The notes beneath the pieces were generated by a model. The model was not told the origin of the DNA, did not search any database, and worked only from the letters and a program-made list of their open reading frames with translations. The position numbers and the translations under genes were made by a program. A stretch of 64,000 bases of DNA from NCBI RefSeq assembly GCF_030418165.1, contig NZ_JAUHTQ010000006.1:145757-209756 (forward strand), read 5' to 3'. Below are positions 28,505 to 37,092 of this stretch, one piece after another. Source of the stretch: Ureibacillus aquaedulcis. GTDB lineage: Bacteria > Bacillota > Bacilli > Bacillales_A > Planococcaceae. Every line of letters begins with the position of its first letter. Within the stretch, counting starts at the first letter, position 1.

Positions 28505-28537
28505 ATGAGATGGGAATGTATCCTATCTCATTTTTTG
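28505..28537 (+). terminator. Second terminator after the glycine aptamer
   Basis: ATGAGATGGGA and TCCTATCTCAT form an 11-base-pair stem with loop ATGTA, followed by TTTTTTG. It is the stronger of the two in the permease leader. Confidence 0.85.
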
Positions 28538-28689
28538 TTTTCAGGACTTGTTAATTGTTTTTTAAGTTCGGAATTGATGATTTTAGGCTGGAAATTAACA
28601 AATAATTTTCTAGATTGGCAAAATTTTGGTTTTTTGGGACAAAACTGAAAGTGCCAGGTCTATTAAACTTGAAAATAATGCTATTAAGT

Positions 28690-28760
28690 GTCGAGATTTT
28701 TTACTATATTTGCACGAATAAACTAATATTATCCGCATTATAATAGTTTATAGCCTCGAC
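28690..28760 (+). promoter_or_regulatory. Large nested inverted repeat before the permease gene
   Basis: GTCGAG (28690-28695) pairs with CTCGAC (28755-28760), and inside it AAACTA (28720) pairs with TAGTTT (28744) around an AT-rich core. It ends 56 bases before the permease start and is not part of either terminator. It could be an RNA hairpin or an operator. Confidence 0.45.
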
Positions 28761-28816
28761 TCCCCTTCCAGCTACTTAAAACAAAAGCAGGCCGCTAACT
28801 ATCAGGGGGCATACAA

Positions 28817-30157
28817 ATGGAACAACGAGAATTAAAGAGAGATTTAAAAAATCGGCATGTCCAACTTATTGCCATCGGTGGAACGATTGGTACGGGACTA
28901 TTTTTGGGATCTGGGGCAGCGATTGAAAAAGCTGGGCCTTCCATCCTCTTTGTTTATATCATTATCGGGGTTGCTGTCTTTTTCGTAATGAGGGCTCTAG
29001 GAGAATTACTTCTCTCAAATTCGGGATATCAATCATTTACGGATTTTGCATCAGACTATGTTGGTCCTTGGGCTGGCTATGTAACAGGCTGGACTTACTG
29101 GTTCTGCTGGATTATGACCGCTATGGCGGACATTATCGCTGTCGGCCTTTATGTTCGATATTGGTTTGACATACCCCAATGGATCCCAGCGATCGCATGT
29201 TTAGTAATTTTGCTATCTTTAAATTTATTAACGGTCAAACTTTTTGGCGAATTGGAGTTCTGGTTTGCCTTAATTAAAATTATCACTATTATCGCGCTCA
29301 TTGCGATTGGGATTGTTCTATTGGTGATTGGCTTTGAAACAGAGACTAGTGTTGTGTCTGTAAGGAATTTATGGGAACACGGCGGACTCTTTCCCAATGG
29401 GATTTCAGGATTTTTGTTTTCCTTCCAAATGGTCGTCTTTTCCTTTGTAGGAGTGGAATTAGTAGGTGTTTCCGCAGCAGAGACTGCAAATCCAAGAAAG
29501 AATATCCCATCTGCCATCAATAAAATTCCAGTTCGAATTTTACTATTTTACGTTGGTGCTCTATTTATCATTTTATGTATTAATCCATGGACAACATTAA
29601 GTGCAGAAAACAGTCCGTTTGTACAAGTTTTTGCACTCGTTGGTATTCCGGTCGCAGCAGGGATTATTAACTTTGTTGTGTTGACATCAGCAGCTTCGGC
29701 AGGAAATAGCGGGTTATTCTCGACGAGCCGGATCATGTTCAACTTAAGCAAGAGCAAGCAAGGTCCAAAATCCTTTGGAAAGTTGAATAAAAATGCAGTC
29801 CCGGCAAATGCTCTTTTTGTGTCTTCAATTGTTGTATCGATTGGTGCGCTGCTAAGTTATGCCATTCCAGATTCCGCATTCAGTATCGTGACAACGATTA
29901 GTGCGATTTGTTTCATTTGGGTATGGAGCATTATTTTAATCTCCCATATTCGATATAAAAAACACCGTCCAAATTTACACAAAAAATCAACCTTCAAGGC
30001 ACCTTTGACACCTTTCATCAACTATGTAGTGTTGGCACTGTTTGCAGCAATCCTTGTCATTATGTTTGTATCGGAAGAAACGCGTTCCGCTCTATTGCTA
30101 ACGCCGATCTGGTTCATCATCTTGATCTTTACGTATGTTATCAAAAGGGTAAAATAA
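28817..30157 (+). CDS. Amino acid permease (APC/AAT family, CycA/AapA-like)
   Basis: This 446-residue transporter has 12 predicted membrane segments. The AAT hallmark starts near residue 7 (LKNRHVQLIAIGGTIGTGLF), and GVELVGVSAAETANPRKNIP follows in the middle. The sequence resembles proline-, alanine- and D-serine/glycine-type carriers; the glycine riboswitch ahead favours glycine, alanine or serine uptake. The start follows AGGGGG by seven bases. It is a single-gene unit. Confidence 0.9.
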   Translation: MEQRELKRDLKNRHVQLIAIGGTIGTGLFLGSGAAIEKAGPSILFVYIIIGVAVFFVMRALGELLLSNSGYQSFTDFASDYVGPWAGYVTGWTYWFCWIMTAMADIIAVGLYVRYWFDIPQWIPAIACLVILLSLNLLTVKLFGELEFWFALIKIITIIALIAIGIVLLVIGFETETSVVSVRNLWEHGGLFPNGISGFLFSFQMVVFSFVGVELVGVSAAETANPRKNIPSAINKIPVRILLFYVGALFIILCINPWTTLSAENSPFVQVFALVGIPVAAGIINFVVLTSAASAGNSGLFSTSRIMFNLSKSKQGPKSFGKLNKNAVPANALFVSSIVVSIGALLSYAIPDSAFSIVTTISAICFIWVWSIILISHIRYKKHRPNLHKKSTFKAPLTPFINYVVLALFAAILVIMFVSEETRSALLLTPIWFIILIFTYVIKRVK

Positions 30158-30213
30158 TGTTCATAGACAGTAGACAAGCTCGAAATTTCTAGTTTGTTCT
30201 ACTGTTTTTTCTA

Positions 30214-30475
30214 TGCCTGTTCCTCTGAGATTTATATATTTAGGGCAGTGAGGCTGTTTCTCGATTACCGTTCTTTCTGATTTATACCTTTTTTGGGCCG
30301 CGAGTCTTCTTCTCGGTGCCCGTTCGTCTGAGCTTATCCATTTTGGGACACTGAGGTTGCTTCTCGATGCCCGTTTCTCCGAGATTTATGCAACTTGGGG
30401 CAGTGAGCTTGCTTCTCGCTGCCCCTTCCTCTGAGATTTATATATTTAGCGGCAGTGAATTCTTGCTTCCCTCTA
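30214..30475. repeat. Array of five degenerate 51-52-bp hairpin repeats
   Basis: Units begin at 30214, 30265, 30317, 30368 and 30420 with TGCCYGTTYSTCTGAG-like sequence. Each carries an inverted repeat. The best (30397-30425) pairs GGGGCAGTGAG with CTCGCTGCCCC around CTTGCTT. The units differ at many positions but mostly keep the GAG/CTC stem. No open frame runs through. A promoter or protein is not seen. Confidence 0.8.
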
Positions 30476-30579
30476 AAAAAGCTTTCCTTTATAGAAAAAG
30501 ACTTCGTTGACAGTTACACTCAAACACCTAAACTATAATCAACTAATATTATTCTGCAAAAAAATCACTTATGACTCTA

Positions 30580-30625
30580 TAAAAATAAGCCTTCAGAATG
30601 TGACTAATTCCGAAGGCTTTTGTTT
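30580..30625. terminator. Bidirectional terminator between the repeat array and yqkK
   Basis: AGCCTTC pairs with GAAGGCT, with GAA/TTC inside the loop. The plus strand continues TTTTGTTTT and the minus strand TTATTTTTA. It can end yqkK and stop read-through from the array side. Confidence 0.75.
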
Positions 30626-30722
30626 TAATCTTTGAATGCTATTCATAACGAGAGTAGACCCCCAGAAACGGGTGCAAATTATTACACTGTAGTTAACCCG
30701 CTCCCATTAGAACTACCCCGCT

Positions 30723-30986
30723 TTAGAATTTCGAGCCTTGGTCGCCGTACTTTTCTAATAATTCTTCAAAGCTCATATTTTTTTCACGCTGCTTGCGTTC
30801 AAATGCCAATCTTGCTTGGCGTTCTTCTTCTTTTGCTTGTTCTTCGTCAACCAGGCTTTTCTTCGCTGCTTTTAGTTTTGCCAGGACATCGCCATTTAAT
30901 TGGTCTTGTAAAGTTAACGTTTCTTCCGTTTTTGCCGATTGGGAAGAAGGCGCTTGCTTTTGGCCTTGTTTTTTCTTTTTCCCCAT
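30723..30986 (-). CDS. yqkK: DUF3886 protein YqkK
   Basis: This is an 87-residue, highly charged, Lys/Glu/Gln-rich protein of unknown function. The order of features matches B. subtilis YqkK: a lysine-rich start MGKKKKQGQKQ, TLQDQLNGDVLAKLK, a helical Glu/Arg stretch, and the end SFEELLEKYG. The start follows AGGTGA. Confidence 0.88.
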   Translation of the reverse strand: MGKKKKQGQKQAPSSQSAKTEETLTLQDQLNGDVLAKLKAAKKSLVDEEQAKEEERQARLAFERKQREKNMSFEELLEKYGDQGSKF

Positions 30987-31229
30987 GTATATTCACCTAC
31001 TTAAATTCTCAATTTCCACCCTATAAGTTTAACACGATTTATTGGAAAACTCGATTATCAAAAACAAATCCCATTTCCCTCTCCTTTTATCTTTTTACTC
31101 CTATCAAGAAATCCCTATTTCCCATATTCAGGAAAATATCTACAATTTAATTTCCTCTAACTCTACTATCCTAAGCTTTTTTATGTGTAAAATAGAAAAA
31201 ACGAGAAATTATGAGAAGAGGTGCGAAAG

Positions 31230-32570
31230 ATGGATAAGTGGTTGAAATTTCTCTCGGCAGATGTTATTTCGCAAATTCTAGAAACAGCCTTTCAATGGTT
31301 TGTCGTTGTCGATCGGGAAGCGAAGATTATTTATATAAACGATGAATATTGCCATTTCCTTGAAGTAAGCCGAGAAGAAGCCATTGGCCAGCATGTTGCA
31401 GATGTCATTGAAAACAGCGAAATGCATCTTGTAATGGAACACGGCACTGCCCAGATTGCCGCACCCCACTATATCAAAGGTACTTATATGCTTGCAAATC
31501 GCGTACCGATTGTAGTGGATGGTGAAATCATCGGTGCATTCGGGAGTGTGATTTTCCGCGACATGAATGATTGGAAAAAGCTTAGTTCGCATGTTCGCAA
31601 AACAATGGATCAAATCGAGACAAATATAAATCACTATCGTGAATCTTTTTATAACTTGGCGGACATAAAAGGCATTTCCCAAACAATTCGTAAAATCAAG
31701 GAGACAATTGCAACCATTGCCCCCACCAAGTTGCCCGTTTTAATCGAGGGGGAAATTGGAACCGGGAAAGAAATGTTTGCACAAAGCATCCACGGCTTAT
31801 CGACGCGGGCAGAAAATTATTTTGTCAAAATAAATTGTTCCACCATTCCCAAAGAGTTGCTTGAAGAAGAGCTCTTCGGGAAATGGGAGGCCCATCAGGA
31901 GGTTAAAAAAGGTCGTATACAGCGTGCAGAAGGCGGGACGCTTTTCATACAAGAAATTAACGAATTGCCTCTTACTTTACAGGCAAAGTTATTGAAAGCA
32001 TTGCAAGAACAAAAAGTCCAGCCGCTAGGGACAGATGAAGATATTTCTATCGATGTACGTTTTATTTTAAGCTCGAACGTTTCTCTTTCGGAAATGGTGA
32101 AAGCCAAACAGTTTCGTGAAGATTTATTTTACAAAATTCAAGCGATTACACTACAGATTCCCCCTCTGCGCGATCGCTTAGAAGATCTACCGGAACTGAT
32201 TCAGACATTTTTGGGTAAATATAGCGTGGAGGCTGGGCGACGCGGCGTTAAAATTGACCGCAAAGCTTGGTGGAGTCTGCAACAATATGATTGGCCGGGC
32301 AATGTTAGAGAACTGCAGAATGTGTTGCAAGCAATCATACATTTGGCTGAGGGCAATCACATTACCTTCGATGTCCTCCCTCTCCATATTCGCCGTCAAA
32401 AAACAACATTTGCAAAAAGTGACAGCACATTGGAAGAGATGCTCCTTCAAATAGAAGCACGGATTATACAGGAACACTTAGAGAATGAAAAAGACAAAAT
32501 GAAGATCGCAAAAAAGCTTGGCATCAGTCGTTCAACTCTTTATGAAAAAATAAAAAAACACAACTTATGA
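31230..32570 (+). CDS. PAS/AAA+ transcriptional regulator lacking the GAFTGA motif
   Basis: This 446-residue protein has the layout of sigma-54 activators: a PAS domain (about 10-120), an AAA+ domain (about 145-370) and a Fis-type helix-turn-helix at the end (MKIAKKLGISRSTLYEKI). Walker A is present as GEIGTGKE and the arginine-finger region as FREDLFYKIQ. The GAFTGA loop that contacts sigma-54 is deleted: LFGKWEAHQEVKKGRIQ runs straight on, about seven residues short. The Walker B aspartate is also replaced (GGTLFIQEI). It therefore probably works with the housekeeping polymerase or as a repressor, as TyrR does. Its likely targets are the permease and dehydrogenase genes downstream. ATG at 31230 follows AGAGGTG. 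Confidence 0.88.
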   Translation: MDKWLKFLSADVISQILETAFQWFVVVDREAKIIYINDEYCHFLEVSREEAIGQHVADVIENSEMHLVMEHGTAQIAAPHYIKGTYMLANRVPIVVDGEIIGAFGSVIFRDMNDWKKLSSHVRKTMDQIETNINHYRESFYNLADIKGISQTIRKIKETIATIAPTKLPVLIEGEIGTGKEMFAQSIHGLSTRAENYFVKINCSTIPKELLEEELFGKWEAHQEVKKGRIQRAEGGTLFIQEINELPLTLQAKLLKALQEQKVQPLGTDEDISIDVRFILSSNVSLSEMVKAKQFREDLFYKIQAITLQIPPLRDRLEDLPELIQTFLGKYSVEAGRRGVKIDRKAWWSLQQYDWPGNVRELQNVLQAIIHLAEGNHITFDVLPLHIRRQKTTFAKSDSTLEEMLLQIEARIIQEHLENEKDKMKIAKKLGISRSTLYEKIKKHNL

Positions 32571-32576
32571 CCTAAT

Positions 32577-32675
32577 TTCCGACATTCCGGACACTTATCC
32601 AGAATATCGGATTTTTTTATTCCTCTGAGTTCTTTACTACTTAATTATTTCACTTTAAAATTCCGAATTTCCGGA
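32577..32675 (+). promoter_or_regulatory. Two matching candidate regulator sites
   Basis: TTCCGACATTCCGGA (32577-32591) and TTCCGAATTTCCGGA (32661-32675) share 13 of 15 bases and are 84 bases apart, eight helical turns. They lie between the regulator gene and the permease promoter. The first overlaps the regulator's terminator. Confidence 0.45.
32578..32618 (+). terminator. Terminator after the AAA+ regulator
   Basis: TCCGACATTC pairs with GAATATCGGA (nine of ten positions), followed by TTTTTTT. Confidence 0.85.
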
Positions 32676-32717
32676 AAACCTCTCCCTTTTGAGTTGTCAC
32701 ATTTTAGACACACCCCA

Positions 32718-32766
32718 TTGCATACAGTGGATTATTCTGCTTTAATACACGTTATAGCGCTTCCAT
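32718..32766 (+). promoter_or_regulatory. SigA promoter with overlapping cre site
   Basis: TTGCAT, 17 bases, TTTAAT give a housekeeping promoter starting near 32753. On the minus strand ATGGAAGCGCTATAA (32766-32752) fits 13 of 15 positions of the CcpA cre consensus WTGWAARCGYTWWCW with its neighbour. A cre at the start site indicates carbon catabolite repression of the permease-dehydrogenase genes. TGTC-N8-GACA (32695-32710) lies just upstream of the -35. Confidence 0.65.
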
Positions 32767-32905
32767 ATCAATTTCTTGTCAGTTTCTGATTTTAGTAGGA
32801 AGCAGTCTATGAAACAGTTCTTCTCTTAGGCAGATGAAGCAGGATGGGACCAGGATTGTTTTGCGAAGAATGCATGAAGTTAAAAATTAAAGGGGGTACA
32901 TGGGG

Positions 32906-34243
32906 ATGGATGGAAATGTTGTATTGAGTATGATTGGTCTAATTGGTGGTCTTATTTTACTTATTTGGTTAACGCTTAAAGGGATCAACATTATTATTGT
33001 TGGACCGTTATCTGCCCTATTTGTGGCAGTACTATCAGGCATGCCGTTATTTCCGCAGCTTGCTGAGGAAGGAGCTGCCAACTTTGTCTCAAACTATATG
33101 ACGGGCTTTACAGGGTTCATCATGTCATGGTATTTGATGTTCTTACTCGGTGCAGTGTTCGGTAAAGTCATGGAAGATAGCGGCGCTGCCGATTCGGTAG
33201 CGAAATTCGTGGTCGATAAATTGGGGATGAAATATGCAACCTTAGCGATTGTAATTGCCTGTGCGATTTTAACTTACGGAGGGGTTTCACTATTCGTTGT
33301 GGCATTTGCCGTTTACCCAATGGCGATTTCATTATTCAAGCAAGCAGATTTGCCGCGCCGCTTCATTCCGGCAACTTTAGCCTTAGGTTCGGTGACTTTT
33401 ACAATGACTTCCGCTGGTTCGCCGGAGATTCAAAACTGGATTCCAATGGATTATTTAGATACAACACCTTATGCGGGATGGGAAGTTAGTGCACTCGTAG
33501 CGGTTTTCATGGCGGTATTCGGATATTGGTGGTTAAAACGCCTGATCAAAAAAGCAGTGGATAAAGGTGAGCGTTTTGTATCTCGTGATTCAGATCCATT
33601 GTTCGGTACAGAACGTGCACTGCCAAACCCGATCATGGCATTCATACCACTTGCAGTAGTATTAGTTATCTCGTATATCTTCCATGATTCGCTTGCGCAA
33701 TCTGCCTTAATTTTAGCATTGCTAGGTGGTATTATTGCAACATTTATCGTCAGCTGGAAATTCTTCAAAAATGCTTGGGGAGCCGTTTCTGAAGGGACAA
33801 TCGGTGCAATTATCGCAATCGGAAATACAGCTGCCGTTGTAGGTTTTGGTGGTGTTGCAAAAGCTGTACCAGCGTTTAATGTAGCTGTTGAGGCAATGAC
33901 AAGCATTCCGGGTTCACCATTAATCGGTGCAGCTGTTGCCGTTTCAGTGATTGCCGGGATGACTGGTTCAGCTTCAGGCGGTCAATTAATTGCCTTGCCA
34001 TTAGTGGCACCTGGCTATGTGGAGGCAGGAGTTAACCAAGAAGCGCTTCACCGGGTAGTCGCGATTTCCTCCGGTGCACTCGACTCTTTGCCACACAATG
34101 GGTATGTTGTCACGACGATTCAGTCAGTCTGTGGCGAAAAACATAAAGATGCTTATTGGGCAGTTGCAGCCACAACTGTTGTAACACCAGTAATCGGCGT
34201 TGTAATTGCAATTATTCTATTCTCTTTAGGGTTAGGGATTTAA
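32906..34243 (+). CDS. GntP family permease, probably for 3-hydroxybutyrate
   Basis: This 445-residue carrier of the GntP/IT superfamily has about 12 membrane segments. Family features include the repeated Gly/Ala-rich helices GVAKAVPAFNVAVEAM and GSPLIGAAVAVSVIAG, and SASGGQLIALPLVAPGY. GntP members carry gluconate or short hydroxyacids; the partner gene for 3-hydroxybutyrate dehydrogenase points to 3-hydroxybutyrate. I use the ATG at 32906, nine bases after AGGGGG; an ATG two codons upstream is too close. Confidence 0.88.
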   Translation: MDGNVVLSMIGLIGGLILLIWLTLKGINIIIVGPLSALFVAVLSGMPLFPQLAEEGAANFVSNYMTGFTGFIMSWYLMFLLGAVFGKVMEDSGAADSVAKFVVDKLGMKYATLAIVIACAILTYGGVSLFVVAFAVYPMAISLFKQADLPRRFIPATLALGSVTFTMTSAGSPEIQNWIPMDYLDTTPYAGWEVSALVAVFMAVFGYWWLKRLIKKAVDKGERFVSRDSDPLFGTERALPNPIMAFIPLAVVLVISYIFHDSLAQSALILALLGGIIATFIVSWKFFKNAWGAVSEGTIGAIIAIGNTAAVVGFGGVAKAVPAFNVAVEAMTSIPGSPLIGAAVAVSVIAGMTGSASGGQLIALPLVAPGYVEAGVNQEALHRVVAISSGALDSLPHNGYVVTTIQSVCGEKHKDAYWAVAATTVVTPVIGVVIAIILFSLGLGI

Positions 34244-34299
34244 ATCTTGAGGGAGACGACTATAAATTTTGCGACTCTTCATATAGGAGGTTATCGAAA

Positions 34300-35067
34300 A
34301 TGGTTCAAAATAAAGTGGTGCTCATTACCGGTTCGGCACAAGGTATCGGCCTTGAGCTCGCTAAGGTCTTTTATGCCAATGGCGCAAAATTAATCTTAAC
34401 CGATATTAATGAAGAAAAAGTAATAGAAGCCGCACTTGCACTTGGAGAAAATGCGATCGGATTAAAATGTGATGTCACACAGGAAGAAGAAATAAAAAGC
34501 GTAGTTGAAGCAGCAAATGAAAAGTTTGGACGTCTGGATATTCTCATCAACAATGCAGGAATGCAGCATGTTGCGATGCTGGAGGACTTTCCGACGGAAC
34601 GCTTTGAACTGATTGTTAAAATAATGCTGACCGCGCCATTTATTGCGATCAAACATACTTTACCTATCATGCGTAAGCAAAAGTTCGGCCGCATAATAAA
34701 TATGGCATCGATTAATGGCATTATCGGTTTCGCTGGCAAAGCTGCATACAATTCTGCCAAACATGGCGTGATTGGTCTAACCAAGGTGGCAGCACTCGAA
34801 ACGGCAACAGACGGGATTACAGTCAACGCAATCTGTCCAGGGTATGTCGACACACCGCTCGTACGCAACCAGCTACAAGATTTAGCATTGACGCGCAACG
34901 TACCATTGGAAAAAGTACTTGAGGAAGTCATTTACCCGCTCGTGCCGCAAAAAAGGCTTCTTGATGTTTCAGAGATTGCCGACCTTGCCCTCTTTATCGC
35001 AAGCGACGCATCAAAGGGCATGACCGGCCAAGCAGTTGTATTGGACGGCGGATATACGATTCAGTAA
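34300..35067 (+). CDS. bdhA: 3-hydroxybutyrate dehydrogenase (SDR family)
   Basis: This 255-residue short-chain dehydrogenase oxidises D-3-hydroxybutyrate to acetoacetate with NAD. The cofactor motif TGSAQGIG, the NNAG motif, the catalytic Ser in ASINGIIGF and YNSAK are all present, and NAICPGYVDTPLVRNQ is characteristic of this enzyme group. The ATG at 34300 follows ATAGGAGG by nine bases. It is 56 bases downstream of the permease and in the same unit. Confidence 0.92.
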   Translation: MVQNKVVLITGSAQGIGLELAKVFYANGAKLILTDINEEKVIEAALALGENAIGLKCDVTQEEEIKSVVEAANEKFGRLDILINNAGMQHVAMLEDFPTERFELIVKIMLTAPFIAIKHTLPIMRKQKFGRIINMASINGIIGFAGKAAYNSAKHGVIGLTKVAALETATDGITVNAICPGYVDTPLVRNQLQDLALTRNVPLEKVLEEVIYPLVPQKRLLDVSEIADLALFIASDASKGMTGQAVVLDGGYTIQ

Positions 35068-35098
35068 AATATAACAAAATTTCGAATGGTGCCTCCAT

Positions 35099-35137
35099 CT
35101 ATAGCTTATGGAGGCACTTTTCTTTTGCCTGGCAACA
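35099..35137 (+). terminator. Terminator after bdhA
   Basis: GTGCCTCCAT and ATGGAGGCAC form a perfect ten-base-pair stem followed by TTTTCTTTTG. Confidence 0.93.
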
Positions 35138-35507
35138 ATCCGAAAAACCTTCATATTATTTTCATGATAGTGGTTTCATTGAACTGCCGATTCATCGCCT
35201 TTTGGAAAAATTAATATCTGCCATGAACACATTATAAAAAATGAAAATATAATATACTAAACGCACCTTTCCATTCTATAACAGTAAGCAGATTTTCTAT
35301 TACCTTGGTTAAATAACAGATATTCCATTCCTCTCCTCATGCCAAAACCTTCATAAGATTCGCAGGTATTTTCCACAAAATGCACCATTTTTGTTATCTT
35401 CAATCGTCAAACAATAAAAATTCAAACGATAATGATACAATTAACATATTGGCGAATAGTGTCGCATCTTTGTTAAATACTAACCGAAGAAGAATCGAGG
35501 TGTTTTT
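35138..35507. other. Gene-free stretch before yqkD
   Basis: The stretch is AT-rich with no supported gene, repeat or RNA. AAACCTTCATA occurs twice (about 35152 and 35346). TACAAT near 35434 could be a -10 for yqkD, but no matching -35 is found. Confidence 0.5.
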
Positions 35508-36554
35508 ATGAAACGAAATAAATTTATATGGGTATCAAGTATTGTTACAACCATTCTGTCTACCGGTGCTACGATTTTTGGATATGCTGTGACGAATCAA
35601 CTTATGTATATCAAAAAGAAGGATGTTGATTTTGTCTATGATCGTGAATTAAAAGCACAACGTTTTGATCAGAACTGGTTCAATCAATGTCCAAAGGAAG
35701 AACTAAGTATTGATTCCCCCAATGGCTATCCGATAAAAGGGATTTTCCTAAAACCTCTAAAAACCCAAAATACAATTATCATTTGCCACGGTGTTACAGA
35801 AAATAAAATCAGCATGGTCAAATATGCCCGCATGTTTGAAAGACTCGGTTTCAATACCTTTGTTTTTGACCACAGGCGGCATGGTGACTCGGGTGGAAAA
35901 ACAACGAGCTACGGCTATTATGAAAAATTCGATGTGGCCGCCGTTGTACAAACTGTAAAATCCATCGTTGGCGATAACGCACTGATCGGGATTCAAGGCG
36001 AATCAATGGGTGCGGCAAGCATGATTTTGTATGCCGGTTTAATAGAAGATGGGGCAGACTTCTATATCGCAGATTGCGGCTTTTCGAACTTTTCGGAGCT
36101 GATTTCTCAAATAATGAAGAAAACTAGGTACCTTCGTACAAAAATCCCGATCCATCTAGCCAATATTTTTCTTCGCATTCGCGATGGCTATACATTTAAA
36201 AGCGTCACTCCTAAAGAAGCGGTAAAAAATATCGCCTCCCCTGTTCTATTTATTCATAGCATGGGCGATGACTTCATTCTTCCATACATGACAGAGGAAT
36301 TGTATGAAGAAAAAGAAGGGCCAAAAATGATCAAGTTATTTGAAAAAGGCGGGCACGCCGAATCATTCAACGAAAACCCGGAAGAATACGAAAAAACCGT
36401 CTCGGAGTTTATCGAGAAATATGTATATAAAAAGACAAGCGAAACGGTTGTTACACCGCTGCATGGAAATATATCCGCAACAAATGAAATTCCACTCGAT
36501 GTGCAGGAAACAGCTCCAAAAACATTGCCGCTTGATGAAAAGGAAATCTCCTGA
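35508..36554 (+). CDS. yqkD: Alpha/beta hydrolase YqkD
   Basis: This 348-residue hydrolase has an N-terminal membrane anchor (about 7-29) and an alpha/beta-hydrolase fold. The oxyanion segment IIICHGVTENK, the YDHRRHGDSGG-like stretch FDHRRHGDSGGKTTSYGYYE, the nucleophile elbow GIQGESMGAAS and the catalytic His in KGGHAESF are visible. The natural substrate is unknown. It has a longer C-terminal tail than B. subtilis YqkD. The start follows GAGGTG. Confidence 0.92.
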   Translation: MKRNKFIWVSSIVTTILSTGATIFGYAVTNQLMYIKKKDVDFVYDRELKAQRFDQNWFNQCPKEELSIDSPNGYPIKGIFLKPLKTQNTIIICHGVTENKISMVKYARMFERLGFNTFVFDHRRHGDSGGKTTSYGYYEKFDVAAVVQTVKSIVGDNALIGIQGESMGAASMILYAGLIEDGADFYIADCGFSNFSELISQIMKKTRYLRTKIPIHLANIFLRIRDGYTFKSVTPKEAVKNIASPVLFIHSMGDDFILPYMTEELYEEKEGPKMIKLFEKGGHAESFNENPEEYEKTVSEFIEKYVYKKTSETVVTPLHGNISATNEIPLDVQETAPKTLPLDEKEIS

Positions 36555-36560
36555 TAAATT

Positions 36561-36594
36561 GCCGTCTCAAAATACCAATTGAGTCGGCTTTTTT
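36561..36594 (+). terminator. Terminator after yqkD
   Basis: GCCGTCTCAA pairs with TTGAGTCGGC (one T-T mismatch) and is followed by TTTTTT. Confidence 0.88.
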
Positions 36595-36595
36595 A

Positions 36596-37042
36596 TTACT
36601 GGAATAATTTATAGAACCCCGAGAATTTTAAAGTAATTCTTTCTGTTCTGTTCTCTAATGACTTCACACAACCCTCTTCACTATGGATAGCCTTTGTTAC
36701 AGTTGGTGTATGGACTCCCATTTTTTCACAAAGCTGTACGACATCTTTCCCCTTCCTAGTTATCCCGTAGGAATAAATTACACCCTTTTCATCGTTAAAA
36801 ATAACATCATAAAATCCACTATAGATTTTCTTATTAACACGGTAATTTACCTCGACATAATGCGCATCCTTCAAATCTTCCTTTGTATATCCCTGATTTT
36901 CTAAGTATTCAGGAATATGCTTATCTGCCAGATATCTAGTATATGGATTCCCATTCTCCAGTATATAAAGAAAACTAGCGGGTACTCCAAACAGAATTAA
37001 AAGAAAAACAATCAATACACTCACCAAAACTTTTCTCTTCAT
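36596..37042 (-). CDS. DUF3139 membrane-anchored protein
   Basis: This 148-residue protein has one N-terminal membrane helix (about 5-28) and a soluble outer domain with the DUF3139 features YLENQGYTKEDLKDAHYVEV and YYDVIFNDE-like FYDVIFNDEKGVIYSYGI. Function is unknown. The start follows AAGGAGAGAGAG. The promoter carries a palindrome, so the gene is probably under its own repressor. Confidence 0.8.
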   Translation of the reverse strand: MKRKVLVSVLIVFLLILFGVPASFLYILENGNPYTRYLADKHIPEYLENQGYTKEDLKDAHYVEVNYRVNKKIYSGFYDVIFNDEKGVIYSYGITRKGKDVVQLCEKMGVHTPTVTKAIHSEEGCVKSLENRTERITLKFSGFYKLFQ

Positions 37043-37092
37043 CTCTCTCTCCTTGTCAGCATAATGTTTAAAAATTTAATAATTTTACCTTT

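Noticed and set aside
28307..28648. Possible 113-residue protein
   Set aside because: The frame runs through the glycine aptamer and both terminators, has no family resemblance and no proper ribosome site.
30632..31150. Possible 172-residue protein on the plus strand
   Set aside because: It is antisense to yqkK, has no ribosome site and low-complexity composition.
32690..32750. Sigma-54 promoter for the permease gene
   Set aside because: ACACCCCATTGCA resembles a -12 element, but the GG of the -24 element is not at the required distance.
34156..34299. N-terminal extension of the 3-hydroxybutyrate dehydrogenase
   Set aside because: The 48 extra codons overlap the permease gene; the ATG at 34300 has an ideal ribosome site and matches the family length.
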